A stretch of 64,000 nt of DNA, taken from contig JANQKZ010000038.1 of assembly GCA_028280845.1 (NCBI GenBank), forward strand, positions 124,001-188,000, given 5' to 3'. The DNA comes from Opitutales bacterium (GTDB lineage: Bacteria; Verrucomicrobiota; Verrucomicrobiia; Opitutales; JABSRG01). Shown in pieces: positions 36,795 to 45,930 of the stretch; position 1 is the first letter of the stretch, and each line of letters begins with the position of its first letter. The translations under genes were made by a program, and so were the position numbers. Under the pieces are notes generated by a model. That model searched no databases and was not told the DNA's origin. It saw only the letters and a program-made list of their open reading frames with translations.

Positions 36795-37478
36795 ATGTCA
36801 CTGTCGAAGGAAGATGATGTAAGGTGGGCGCAAGCCTGTCTGGAGGGCAATACCGAAGCGGTCGAGGCCTTTCAGGAAACATTTTCTCCCAATTTAGTCG
36901 GATACCTCATCACCAAGGGAGCCCTCCCATCCGACGCCGAAGACATCGTAGCCGACCTCATTAAGGAGTGCCTCTACGGTAAAGAAGGCCGTGAACCCAA
37001 ACTGATAAATTATCAGCCCGTCGGCCGTCTGGAAGCCTGGTTGAACACCTGCGCCTACAATAAATTTCGAGATTTTATTCGCAGGAAAAACCGTGAAATT
37101 CCACTGCAACCTCAACCCCTGGAAAACGAAGAAACCACAGGCATTCAATTAGACCATGTTCAACATACTGAACCGGATGATCCTGCGACCGATGAAACGG
37201 TGGAGCATCTGAGAGTCGCTCTCCAGACAGCCCTGGAACGCATCGACGAAGAGGCGCTTCTTCTCCTTCGCCTCGTTTTCATTCACGGAGTATCGCAGCG
37301 TTCCCTTTCTCGTGTCTGGCAATGCCACGAAGCCACCATTAGCCGGAAAATCTCCGCGGGCATGCAAGCCCTTCGAGAGCATACGTTAACCTACCTGAAC
37401 AATGTAGAGACGAATTTCAGTTTTTCGTGGGAAGATTGTATCAGGCTATGTAGTAAACACCAACAGCTCTTCCTTTAG
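36795..37478 (+). CDS. ECF-like RNA polymerase sigma factor
   Basis: A 227-residue sigma-70 family protein lacking regions 1 and 3. Region 2 is residues 10-95 (AVEAFQETFSPNLVGYLI to AWLNTCAYNKFRDFIRRKNRE). Region 4 is residues 140-205 (ALERIDEEALLLLRLVFIHGVSQRSLSRVWQCHEATISRKI), a recognisable helix-turn-helix. The C-terminal 25 residues (ETNFSFSWEDCIRLC) are extra. The start at 36795 gives a normal region 2. Fifteen bases downstream lies a small acidic gene that may encode its regulator. Its target promoters are not known. Confidence 0.8.
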   Translation: MSLSKEDDVRWAQACLEGNTEAVEAFQETFSPNLVGYLITKGALPSDAEDIVADLIKECLYGKEGREPKLINYQPVGRLEAWLNTCAYNKFRDFIRRKNREIPLQPQPLENEETTGIQLDHVQHTEPDDPATDETVEHLRVALQTALERIDEEALLLLRLVFIHGVSQRSLSRVWQCHEATISRKISAGMQALREHTLTYLNNVETNFSFSWEDCIRLCSKHQQLFL

Positions 37479-37493
37479 GCCCCCTTCACTGCT

Positions 37494-37724
37494 ATGGACG
37501 ACCCTCAGGATTTCCAAACTATCCTTTCCTTCTTAGGGGAGGCCCATGATGTCACCGGACAAAGCCACTCTGCCCCCCCGGAGCCCTACTTGCAACAACT
37601 CAAACAACTCGTTCAGGGCGGTCTAAGTGAAGAAGAGCGAACTTCCCTCTTCCGGTTTCTTAAAGCTAACCCACAGTGGGTAGGTTTGCTCGCGGAAGAA
37701 ATTCGAGCCCTCCCCGAGGATTAG
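37494..37724 (+). CDS. Small acidic protein following the sigma factor
   Basis: A 76-residue protein I do not recognise. It is acidic and helical (PYLQQLKQLVQGGLSEEERTSLFRFLKANPQWVGLLAEEIRALPED) with no membrane segment or zinc motif. The 'SEEER..l..fL..NP.w...la..i' pattern resembles the cytoplasmic part of some anti-sigma factors. Starting 15 bases after the sigma gene, it is probably co-transcribed and may be its partner; that is inference. It ends 2 bases before the convergent TrkA-N/RyR gene. Confidence 0.6.
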   Translation: MDDPQDFQTILSFLGEAHDVTGQSHSAPPEPYLQQLKQLVQGGLSEEERTSLFRFLKANPQWVGLLAEEIRALPED

Positions 37725-37726
37725 TC

Positions 37727-39616
37727 TCACCCCTTTTGGCCCACAGCCCGGAGGTAGTTCGGGATCTCGAGCAACACCCGGATATCCTTATCAATATCCA
37801 CAGTATCCAAGGCCTTAAATCCTTCGAAAACCAAAGGTACCGGTCCATCCCAATTCCACGGAACCAGCTTGTCGTGTAGCTTTCGTTTATTGTCACGTTG
37901 GGGCCCCGGTAACCATCCATCCAGTAGCTTGTCCGCCATCCACCGGTCGTGCTCACTCTTTGCTAAGGGAATTAAGGTTTCGTTCTCTATCTGTGCCTTA
38001 AGCTTTTCTTCCACATGGTTTGCGAGGCCTGCAAGGTCCATATTTGACTTGGAGCTCAATTCAACGCCCAACCAGGCTAATTTGAACCATAAGTGATCCG
38101 CCGCCGCCCGGTTGGTGTCGCGAAACGGTTCTCCAAGATGTTCCCACGGGCGAAGTGCAGGAGTATCCGTAACTCCATCCAGATTGGACAAATACGTCTC
38201 ATGCAAGGTGCGAGCCATTAAATCGATCTCTGGCTGAACCAGGGCGTCCCACCGCCCCTGCTCTTCAGCCATACCAAAGGGGATCATTGCGGAATCCCGG
38301 GCCTCGCGCAGTGGGTCCTGTTGAAGAATCAATTCATCCAGGAAATTACCCACCTCTGAGGCCTTCCGATGCAAACGGAAATAGATACGGTTAAACACGG
38401 GGGTTTCGGAATGGTGTAAAAAACTGGCTAGCGAATAATTCTCAATGATCTCGCCCAGGCTGATAATCGCACAATCGTAATCCGCAGCATCCGGTTCCAA
38501 ACGGAGGTAATCATTGTAGAAAACTTCCGCAGATTGGCAACGGAACTCCACCTTGGGAAAGTGCATATCGCGGAACAAGATACGCACTTGGCCTTCCATC
38601 GGCGCCCCGGTTTCCCCATCCAGGTATCGCAAGATTGGAAAGTCATTCAACATGGACTGAATCTGATCCCGATTGGGTTCAACCACTTGAATTTCGAGCG
38701 CCGGGAGGTCAGGAAGATACCATTGGCGCAATATTTGTTCAAGGACCCGGCTTCCCAGCTTACCCAGACCAATAAGAAGCAATCGCTGAGGAGTAGGCTC
38801 ACCGCCTGCCCGTCGCCTGAGGTCGGTCAGGACCTGCCGGACCAGGCTGCGGGCCAACCGGTCATAAGGATCGAAGATCTCCAGGTGAAAGAAATCGCCA
38901 AGAGCCTCAAGCTTGCGATCCGCCTTGATCTGTTGGATTAGAGAGGGTCGTGCGAGTTGCATATACCCGGCAGTTTTTACCGACTCCCCACGGCGGACCG
39001 CGGCCACACCCATCTGAAAAACCAAAATTGATGATAAAACATTTTCCTCATCCTTCTCGTTGAGGAAAAAAACTTCTTTCGCCCGGTTAATTTTTGCTTT
39101 TTCCAAAACACTGCTGTGCAAAGTAGAACCCTGTATCGGGATGAGCCGGGGCTGGCGCAGGATGTCCTTGGGATAAGATGCCAGGGGGTCACCAGCCACC
39201 AGAATAACCCGTTTCTTTCGCTCAAGCAGGTCTCGGACGAGGACCTCAGTGAGCTGTCCCTTCCCTAGAACCACCGAATGATTCCGATAGAATAAGGCGA
39301 TCCGCATCCGGCGAAACAGGTTCTGCACGATCAGACTGAATGCCCCGAGGAGCGTGACAATCGTCACCAGGGGAGCAAGGAAGCGCGCAACTTGTAACTT
39401 CAGACTAGGTTCCCACACTTCGGGAAGCCCCCAGGCCTGCTGCATTGCCGGATCAAAAAAGTCCATGGCAAACAACCGCATGGTCTGATAGACCGTTTCC
39501 GTCAGTCTATGCGAAACCGAGTAAGAGCCTGGTATCAGCTCGTAGTAGCCCCAAAAACCTAGAATCACAGACAGCCCCGCAATCAGAGCTATTAAGACAT
39601 TCAGATTTCGATTCAT
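37727..39616 (-). CDS. TrkA-N/RCK-type membrane protein with a C-terminal RyR domain
   Basis: A 629-residue protein. Two N-terminal membrane segments are near 8-28 (VLIALIAGLSVILGFWGYYEL) and 78-98 (LAPLVTIVTLLGAFSLIV). Two Rossmann domains follow: residues about 112-230 (HSVVLGKGQLTEVLVRDLL) and 275-400 (RLLLIGLGKLGSRVLEQIL). A RyR domain lies at about 553-590 (KSEHDRWMADKLLDGW, LHDKLVPW). TrkA-N domains bind NAD or nucleotides and gate K+ flux; RyR domains occur in predicted nucleotide-sensing conflict proteins. The pore itself is not obvious. It may be co-transcribed with the small gene upstream. Confidence 0.8.
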   Translation of the reverse strand: MNRNLNVLIALIAGLSVILGFWGYYELIPGSYSVSHRLTETVYQTMRLFAMDFFDPAMQQAWGLPEVWEPSLKLQVARFLAPLVTIVTLLGAFSLIVQNLFRRMRIALFYRNHSVVLGKGQLTEVLVRDLLERKKRVILVAGDPLASYPKDILRQPRLIPIQGSTLHSSVLEKAKINRAKEVFFLNEKDEENVLSSILVFQMGVAAVRRGESVKTAGYMQLARPSLIQQIKADRKLEALGDFFHLEIFDPYDRLARSLVRQVLTDLRRRAGGEPTPQRLLLIGLGKLGSRVLEQILRQWYLPDLPALEIQVVEPNRDQIQSMLNDFPILRYLDGETGAPMEGQVRILFRDMHFPKVEFRCQSAEVFYNDYLRLEPDAADYDCAIISLGEIIENYSLASFLHHSETPVFNRIYFRLHRKASEVGNFLDELILQQDPLREARDSAMIPFGMAEEQGRWDALVQPEIDLMARTLHETYLSNLDGVTDTPALRPWEHLGEPFRDTNRAAADHLWFKLAWLGVELSSKSNMDLAGLANHVEEKLKAQIENETLIPLAKSEHDRWMADKLLDGWLPGPQRDNKRKLHDKLVPWNWDGPVPLVFEGFKALDTVDIDKDIRVLLEIPNYLRAVGQKG

Positions 39617-39663
39617 GAGTTAGGACACCTCTCGTTATCCGAAAAGGCGTGATCATACCAGTC

Positions 39664-39894
39664 TCAAGAACCTTGAGATATGTTTCCAGCCATTTCCGCT
39701 CCACCTTTGGATTCAGTCTCGGTGGTGGCGAGAGGAGGACGAGTCCCCCATGGTTTATTCGTCAACCGGAAGAGTTCCTCCATTTTAGAGAATAGGATTC
39801 CGCCCAGACTGTCATTGCTATTTTCCTCCTCCGCTAACGCCGCTCGAATCAAAGCATCATTGGCCGGTTTCCACGCCGTCAGGTTATGGCTCAT
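39664..39894 (-). CDS. Small hypothetical protein upstream of the TrkA-N/RyR gene
   Basis: A 76-residue frame, no recognised family. It is helical in the middle (DALIRAALAEEENSNDSLGGILFSKMEELFRLTNKPWG). A GAGG lies 13 bases before the ATG. It runs in the same direction as the TrkA-N/RyR gene and ends 47 bases before it. The opposite strand is also open here, so the coding status is uncertain. Confidence 0.4.
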   Translation of the reverse strand: MSHNLTAWKPANDALIRAALAEEENSNDSLGGILFSKMEELFRLTNKPWGTRPPLATTETESKGGAEMAGNISQGS

Positions 39895-40161
39895 GATTTT
39901 TAAAACCTCACATCGCTAATCGATTCTCTAAGGCCCATCCCCATCCACGATAATATCAATAGGCTGCGAGAAGGAACAGCGATGTGCTTAGGATAGGGAA
40001 ATGCTTTTTCTTTCTGGCCGCAGCAGTCATTCTAGATGTGCAGGATCATTACAACCAACTGGTCTAGTCAAGAGAGCAAATCTTACTTCCCTCCGCGCTT
40101 GTCATCCCCTTCCATTGCTGCTTCCGTTAAGCTTTCCGCAAATGGGTTTTTCCTTAAGTTT

Positions 40162-40524
40162 ATGAATCCCCAGGTCTATTACTTACTACACATCACTGGA
40201 GGCCTTTTGGTCTTCCTTTCTTATGGCTTGCTGATAGCCCGCAGCTGGTTGTCAGATGACAACCGGTCTCTTCGGAAGTTTGGAGGGCTTATGGCGGGTA
40301 TCGGCCTGTTTCTCATCCTCCTGGGAGGGTTCGGACTTCTGGCCCGGGTGTACCAAAACCAATGGTATCCATGGGTCATCCTCAAGCTGGTCATCTGGGT
40401 CATCCTTGGAGGTCTGATCGCTCTGATTAATCGTAAACCTGGCCTCAGCAAAGTCTGGTATTGGGTCACCCTCTTCCTCGGTCTCACCGCGGCCTGGGCC
40501 GCCTACTTTAAGCCCGGCATGTGA
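40162..40524 (+). CDS. Small four-helix membrane protein
   Basis: A 120-residue integral membrane protein with about four helices: YYLLHITGGLLVFLSYGLLI, GLMAGIGLFLILLGGFGLLA, WVILKLVIWVILGGLIALI and VWYWVTLFLGLTAAWAAYF. A histidine in helix 1 (LLHITGG) and K in helix 3 give it a look like SirB/CopD-type haem or ion proteins, but no family is certain. ATG at 40162 is chosen because helix 1 begins there. It lies 48 bases before the yqeY gene. Confidence 0.65.
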   Translation: MNPQVYYLLHITGGLLVFLSYGLLIARSWLSDDNRSLRKFGGLMAGIGLFLILLGGFGLLARVYQNQWYPWVILKLVIWVILGGLIALINRKPGLSKVWYWVTLFLGLTAAWAAYFKPGM

Positions 40525-40572
40525 TCATCCCTTCTCGCCTACCCATAGCGGCAACCCAACCCCCACCAGGTT

Positions 40573-41019
40573 ATGCTCTACGAACAACTCCGATCCGACA
40601 TTATCGCGGCAGCCAAAGCCCGCGACATGAAAAAAGTGACTGCGTTGCGAACTATCGATGGCGCCATCCAGAAAGTGGCGATCGACGATAACAAGGAAAT
40701 CGATGACGCCTTGGTCATTTCCTCTCTGAAAAAAGCCGTGAAAGACCTTAAAGGCGCGAATGAGCAATTTGCTAAAGGAGGCCGCCAGGACCTGATCGAT
40801 AATAACCTGGAGGAAATGAAAATCTTGGAAGTCTACCTCCCCCGGGAAATGGATGCCACAACCTTGGAGTCCCTGGTTGATTCAGCCATCGCGGAAACCC
40901 AGGCCAAAGCGAAAAAAGACATGGGACGGATCATGGGGGTCTTGAAAAAGCACCCCGATGCAGAATCCATAAACTTTGGTCAAGCGAATAAGCTCATCCA
41001 AAGCAAACTGCTGGCTTGA
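40573..41019 (+). CDS. yqeY: GatB/YqeY domain protein
   Basis: A 148-residue YqeY protein: MLYEQLRSDIIAAAKARDMKKVTALRTI at the start, then NLEEMKILEVYLPREM and the helical tail domain ending GRIMGVLKKHPDAESINFGQANKLIQSKL. The family shares the C-terminal domain of the GatB amidotransferase subunit, which contacts tRNA. A tRNA-related role is commonly supposed but not shown. The length is normal for the family. It precedes the kinase gene by 55 bases. Confidence 0.93.
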   Translation: MLYEQLRSDIIAAAKARDMKKVTALRTIDGAIQKVAIDDNKEIDDALVISSLKKAVKDLKGANEQFAKGGRQDLIDNNLEEMKILEVYLPREMDATTLESLVDSAIAETQAKAKKDMGRIMGVLKKHPDAESINFGQANKLIQSKLLA

Positions 41020-41074
41020 TTCGTGCTCTACTGAGAGACCAGACTCATAAAATGCAGAATTCACAGTTCCTCAG

Positions 41075-43327
41075 GTGCCAGGAAGTATCAGTAAATTAAA
41101 CATCGGTGACACGGTTTTTCACCGTTACCGTTTAAAACGCCTGCTGGGTCGAGGTGGCATGGGAGTAGTCTGGCTGGCCCACGACCTCGAACTGGAAAAA
41201 GACATCGCTCTCAAGTTCCTTGCGGAACACCTCACCTATGATACTTCCGCCATCTCAGACCTGAAAAAGGAAACCCGGCGGGGCATGGAGCTCGCCCACC
41301 CCAATATTTTACGGGTCTATGGCTTCTTTACAGAGGACAGCTTCGCCGCCATCGCCATGGAATATGTCGAGGGCAATCCCATTTCTGCCCTTCGGTCGAC
41401 TCGGTCCGACAACAGCTTTGATGTCGAGGAAATCGAGGCGTGGACTGCGCAACTCTGCAGTGCCCTGCATTACGCCCACTTCCAAGCTGAAATCGTTCAC
41501 CGGGACCTCAAGCCGGCCAACTTGATGGTGGATTTAAAGAATCAGCTGAAAATCGCCGATTTCGGGATCGCCAGCAGCCTGAACGACGCCCTTACCCGCT
41601 ATACCGGGGCCACCAACACCAAGGGTACCCTCTCCTACATGAGCCCGCAACAGCTCTTGGGTCAGCGTCCCTATATTTCCCATGATATTTACAGCCTGGG
41701 GGCCACCTTGTATGACCTGTTGACCGGGAAGCCGCCGTTTTACTCAGGGGACATCAGCCTGCAGATCAGAGAAGTCGCCCCTCCGAGCATGACCGAGCGG
41801 CGTAATGAGCTCTCCCTCGAAAATCACCGGCCGATCCCACCACATTGGGAGGCAACCATCATGGCCTGCCTGGAAAAAGAGGCCTCGCTCCGTCCAAGAT
41901 CTACGGAGGAAGTTGCGGCCCAACTGAACTTACCCACCGGTGGGATTAGCTTTACGGGGTCGCTATCCGTCCCTCCAATCCCCACGATGGGGACTATTCC
42001 GCCTGCCCCGGTCTCCACAACCACGGCGGAAACCCAGGTGTATACCCCCCCGCCCACTTCGAATCCCCCGCCTTCAGATTCTACCCTGCCCGTAGGTTCG
42101 GCCTCCACTCAGCCCGAAGCTACGACCCAGCCTACTGCCCCCATCGTTCTAGAATCTGGCAAATCCAACTGGATCCTCGGACTGGTGATTTCCCTGGCCC
42201 TCGTTTCCGTCCTCGTTGGCGGTGGAGTCGCGTTCTATGCCTTGAACCTGGCAAAACAGAATCAAAGCGGATCCCTGCCTGCCAACGATGCCTTGCAGGC
42301 CTCGGAGTCCCCCGAAGCCCCAGGCGACCGCCCTTCCGATGATCCCCGGATCTTATCCGCCGAGGAGCGGGAACGTCGCCAGGAATTTGACAGTGGTGAA
42401 CTGAATAGAATGCCCCCACCCCGCCAGCGAAGCTCAAGTGATCAAGCCGATTCAAGAAGCCGCCCCAACATGGGCCCGGGAAGCGGACTCGGTATGTCCA
42501 GATCTGCCCAGACACCTGGCAAACCACCCCCGCGTGGAGAAAACCCCGGGCCGGAGCCCCTTCCTGAGTTCTATAATCGGCCCGTTGAGAAACACCCCTT
42601 TATTATTCATGATACCGGTATCGAATTGATCTGGATCCCCCCGGGCAGATGGATTCACGGCGCTCCTCCTTTCGAGAACAGGGCTTTCGAGAATGAGCAC
42701 CCAGCCACCTGGATCACCCACAATCAGGGCTTCTGGATCGGCCAGCGCGAAATTACCCAACGCCAGTTCCAGCTCATTATGGACATGAACCCGAGCCTTT
42801 ATCCTCAGGGGCCAACTTATCCCATTGAGAATATCTCATGGCATGACGCTATGGAGTTTTGTCGTCGAATTACCCAAACGGAGCAGGCGGCCGGCCGACT
42901 CCCGGAGGGCTACGTCTATTCCCTCCCCACCGAGTTCCAATGGGAATACGCCGCTGCCTCCGGATACCAAGGTAAGCACGGCAGCATTTCCAACTACGCC
43001 AGCGCCGCCTGGTCTGCTAACAATTTACTGGATGCTCCCCGTGCAGTGGGAGAAAAGGAACCGACCGCCTGGAACCTCTATGATGTCTATGGAAACGTGG
43101 CCGAGTGGACCTTTTCCTATTATACCGACACCCTCCCCGGCGGAAGAACGGAGGACTACATTGGCCCCGCCGGTGGAACGCTCAAAGTGGTCAAGGGAGG
43201 TTCTTTTCGCGATGACAAGTGGAATAGCCGGGCATCCGTTAGAGTGCCCTACAAACCAACGGAGATGGCAGGAACCGTCGGCTTTCGTATTGCACTTATT
43301 CCGCGATCGGAACAACATAACTACTGA
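41075..43327 (+). CDS. Transmembrane Ser/Thr protein kinase with periplasmic SUMF1-type domain
   Basis: A 750-residue receptor-like kinase starting at GTG. The kinase domain covers residues 18-285: glycine loop GRGGMG (25-30), K47, HRDLKPAN (142-149), DFG (162-164), SYMSPQQ and DIYSLG. A proline- and threonine-rich linker follows, a membrane helix at 366-390, a second disordered linker and then a SUMF1/formylglycine-like domain at about 515-745 (ELIWIPPGRWIHGAP, LPTEFQWEYAAASGY, VVKGGSFRD). The two cysteines needed for formylglycine synthesis are absent, so the domain is more likely a binding module. An FHA gene follows at 32 bases. Confidence 0.92.
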   Translation: MPGSISKLNIGDTVFHRYRLKRLLGRGGMGVVWLAHDLELEKDIALKFLAEHLTYDTSAISDLKKETRRGMELAHPNILRVYGFFTEDSFAAIAMEYVEGNPISALRSTRSDNSFDVEEIEAWTAQLCSALHYAHFQAEIVHRDLKPANLMVDLKNQLKIADFGIASSLNDALTRYTGATNTKGTLSYMSPQQLLGQRPYISHDIYSLGATLYDLLTGKPPFYSGDISLQIREVAPPSMTERRNELSLENHRPIPPHWEATIMACLEKEASLRPRSTEEVAAQLNLPTGGISFTGSLSVPPIPTMGTIPPAPVSTTTAETQVYTPPPTSNPPPSDSTLPVGSASTQPEATTQPTAPIVLESGKSNWILGLVISLALVSVLVGGGVAFYALNLAKQNQSGSLPANDALQASESPEAPGDRPSDDPRILSAEERERRQEFDSGELNRMPPPRQRSSSDQADSRSRPNMGPGSGLGMSRSAQTPGKPPPRGENPGPEPLPEFYNRPVEKHPFIIHDTGIELIWIPPGRWIHGAPPFENRAFENEHPATWITHNQGFWIGQREITQRQFQLIMDMNPSLYPQGPTYPIENISWHDAMEFCRRITQTEQAAGRLPEGYVYSLPTEFQWEYAAASGYQGKHGSISNYASAAWSANNLLDAPRAVGEKEPTAWNLYDVYGNVAEWTFSYYTDTLPGGRTEDYIGPAGGTLKVVKGGSFRDDKWNSRASVRVPYKPTEMAGTVGFRIALIPRSEQHNY

Positions 43328-43358
43328 CTCCAAAACAACGTATTTCTCCTAATCTACC

Positions 43359-43676
43359 ATGGATTCCGATTCTACTACTATCGAACCAGGTCTGAAAATT
43401 ACCGTGGAAGGCCTCACTTATATCGCCCACGACGGAGACGTCATCGGCCGCAAAGGAAATATCGCGAAGCATTACTTTGAGGAGATTCCCACGGTGTCCC
43501 GGGTCCATGTTCGGATCTCAAAGAAAGAGGCTCGCTGGTATGTAACCGTGCCGGCTGCGGTAAATAACAACACCACCCTCGATGGTGTGGAAATCCCTCG
43601 CGATGAACCCCAACTGGTTTCCGGACCACGCATTCTCAAACTGGCCAGCGACTGTGTCGTTCATTTAGACGTGTAA
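43359..43676 (+). CDS. FHA domain protein
   Basis: A 105-residue protein consisting of one forkhead-associated domain, which binds phosphothreonine peptides. The conserved features are GDVIGRKGNIAKHYF (the R of the GR motif), TVSRVHVRIS with the S and H of the SRxH-type motif, and NNTTLDGVEI for the NGT-type strand. It lies 31 bases after the kinase gene and is followed by a terminator. It is the natural reader of that kinase's phosphorylated sites; that link is inference from position and domains. Confidence 0.88.
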   Translation: MDSDSTTIEPGLKITVEGLTYIAHDGDVIGRKGNIAKHYFEEIPTVSRVHVRISKKEARWYVTVPAAVNNNTTLDGVEIPRDEPQLVSGPRILKLASDCVVHLDV

Positions 43677-43705
43677 GAATAGCTTACATTTTTCTTAAGA
43701 AAAGG

Positions 43706-43739
43706 CCGGTCCCTCTCTAAAGGGATCGGACTTTTTTTT
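43706..43739 (+). terminator. Rho-independent terminator after the FHA gene
   Basis: A 9-bp stem CCGGTCCCT/AGGGATCGG (43706-43714 with 43721-43729, one wobble pair) is followed by eight T (43732-43739). It ends the yqeY-kinase-FHA transcript. Confidence 0.85.
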
Positions 43740-43796
43740 AGAAATCGGATCAGTCTCAAGGATTACGCAGGATCGACGATAGAATTCCGCAATTAC

Positions 43797-43818
43797 GCGA
43801 CCCCCCGGGGTCGCTTTT
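43797..43818. terminator. GC-rich hairpin between the FHA terminator and ftsH
   Basis: GCGACCC/GGGTCGC with a short loop (43797-43814) followed by TTTT on the forward strand. It may be a second forward-strand terminator. The reverse strand has no T-run, so it is not a clear ftsH terminator. Confidence 0.4.
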
Positions 43819-43860
43819 GGAACCCCCAAACCGCCAGCCAGGATCGCCATCAACAATCCA

Positions 43861-45921
43861 CTACGCCGGTGCACCCGCAGGCTCACCGCCGGGATCGAGG
43901 CCTTCGTCTTCCTTTTTCTTGGGCTCAGGCTTCTCTGCCGGAGTCGGCGCTTCCTCTACGGATTCGTCCTTAGACTCGCCAAGGGTAATGGGAGACTGGA
44001 TCTCACCGTGCTCGATGATTTCCTTCACATGAATCCCTTCCAGGGTCTCATACTCCAGCAAGGCCTCAGCTAACGTGTCCATGGCAGCCCGATACTCATT
44101 CAGGATTTCGAGGGCACGCTGGTGCTGCCCTTCGACCATGTCATGGATTTCCTTATCGATAAGTTGGGCCGTTTTCTCGCTGTAGTTTTGATCACGGGAA
44201 ATTTCTTTTCCAAGAAATATATGGTCCTGGTTCTCTCCGTAGGCGATGGGGCCCAGCGGACTCATCCCCCAATCACAAACCATCCGACGGGCTAACTTGG
44301 TCGCCATTTTGATATCACCGGATGCGCCACTGGTGATGTCCTCAAACTGGATTTCTTCAGCCGAACGCCCGCCCATAAGGGTGCACAGGCGATCGATCGC
44401 CCGCTTCTTCGACTCATTTAAAATGTCCTTCTTTGGCATCATCATCGTGCTGCCGAGGCTTTGCCCCCGGGGAATGATCGTCACCTTGTGTACCGGCATA
44501 TATCCGTCATCGAGCACGGCCTGGATGATCGCATGTCCGGCTTCGTGCCAAGCAGTGATTTTCTTGTCCTCATCGTCCATGAGGCGCTTCCGCTCGCGGC
44601 CGTAGGCAATCTTATCCCGGGCCTCATCAAGCTCACGGTTGGAGACCTCTTTCCGGTTTTTGCGTGCCGCTATCAAGGCGCCTTCATTCAGCAAATTCGC
44701 CAGATCCGCCCCGCTGAACCCCGGCGTGTTGCGAGCTACCGATTTCAGGTCAATGTCTTTGGACAGTGTGATCTTCTTTGCGTGAACGCGGAGAATCGCC
44801 TCACGACCTTCAAGGTCTGGTAGATCAATCACCACCTGACGGTCGAAACGGCCTGGCCGCAGCAAAGCATTATCAAGCACATCGGGTCGGTTGGTTGCCG
44901 CGATGATGATCACCCCTTCGTGCCCGTCAAACCCATCCATTTCCACAAGGAGCGAGTTTAAGGTCTGTTCACGTTCATCGTTGCCGCCACCCAGACCTGC
45001 GCCCCGTTGACGACCAACTGCGTCAATTTCATCGATGAAAATCAGGCAGGGGGCATTCTTTCGTCCCTGCTCAAACATATCCCGGACCCGGGCAGCTCCC
45101 ACCCCGACAAACATTTCCACAAAGTCCGAGCCGCTGATACTGAAAAAAGGCACATCGGCCTCACCGGCCACAGCACGGGCCAGCAACGTTTTACCCGTTC
45201 CCGGAGGCCCTACCATGAGCACTCCCTTGGGAATGCGACCGCCGATTTTCTGAAATTTCTTCGGGTCTTTGAGGAAGTCGACTACCTCCGACACCTCTTC
45301 TTTCGCCTCATCGCAACCTGCCACATCTTTAAAAGTAATCTTTTCGCGGTCACGAGTAAGCATCTTAGCCTTGCTCTTGCCAAAGCTCATAGCACCTTTG
45401 CCGGCCTGGCGAATCTGGCGGAGGAAAAGGAAATACAGAATCGCTATAATGATTATAAAAGGTAAGAGGCTGATGAGCACATTCATCAACATTGTGCTGG
45501 CTGGCCGCTCGTCCAGCTTCTCGCGAAGCAAAACATAATCGTCTTCCATTACACGCCCGGAAGCCTGGAACTTGACCGATCCGGACCCCAGGGTCGTAGC
45601 CCCGGAAATTTCCGGACCCTCATCTTCAATAGCCGATCCACTGACCGGTGCCTTTAAGTAGCCATCAATCTGGTAATACTCCGGGCCGGCATTCGGGTCT
45701 GGCTTTATGATCCCGCGCTCCACATTGCCGGCCTTGATCTGGCGAACCACATCGACGATGCGCAGTTGTTGCACATTGGTTTGCTGGCTTTCGGTTACGG
45801 ACCAGATACCAATGATGGCAGCAAAGATAACCAGCCAGATAAGCAGGACTTTCGGCTGAAATCGATCAGGCGGGCCTTGGCGGCCAGCATTCGAGTTACG
45901 ATTGTTTTCAGAATCGGACAT
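43861..45921 (-). CDS. ftsH: ATP-dependent zinc metalloprotease FtsH
   Basis: A 686-residue membrane protease that removes damaged membrane proteins and regulatory targets. Two membrane segments are near 28-46 ([17 protein letters not shown]) and 145-165 ([19 protein letters not shown]). The AAA core has Walker [20 protein letters not shown], Walker [16 protein letters not shown] and [22 protein letters not shown]. The zinc site is HEAGH in [12 protein letters not shown]. An extra acidic, proline-rich tail follows residue 640. The N-terminal periplasmic insert (about 50-140) is longer than in E. coli. It is 9 bases downstream of tilS. Confidence 0.97.
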   Translation of the reverse strand: MSDSENNRNSNAGRQGPPDRFQPKVLLIWLVIFAAIIGIWSVTESQQTNVQQLRIVDVVRQIKAGNVERGIIKPDPNAGPEYYQIDGYLKAPVSGSAIEDEGPEISGATTLGSGSVKFQASGRVMEDDYVLLREKLDERPASTMLMNVLISLLPFIIIIAILYFLFLRQIRQAGKGAMSFGKSKAKMLTRDREKITFKDVAGCDEAKEEVSEVVDFLKDPKKFQKIGGRIPKGVLMVGPPGTGKTLLARAVAGEADVPFFSISGSDFVEMFVGVGAARVRDMFEQGRKNAPCLIFIDEIDAVGRQRGAGLGGGNDEREQTLNSLLVEMDGFDGHEGVIIIAATNRPDVLDNALLRPGRFDRQVVIDLPDLEGREAILRVHAKKITLSKDIDLKSVARNTPGFSGADLANLLNEGALIAARKNRKEVSNRELDEARDKIAYGRERKRLMDDEDKKITAWHEAGHAIIQAVLDDGYMPVHKVTIIPRGQSLGSTMMMPKKDILNESKKRAIDRLCTLMGGRSAEEIQFEDITSGASGDIKMATKLARRMVCDWGMSPLGPIAYGENQDHIFLGKEISRDQNYSEKTAQLIDKEIHDMVEGQHQRALEILNEYRAAMDTLAEALLEYETLEGIHVKEIIEHGEIQSPITLGESKDESVEEAPTPAEKPEPKKKEDEGLDPGGEPAGAPA

Positions 45922-45930
45922 GAGTAGGGT

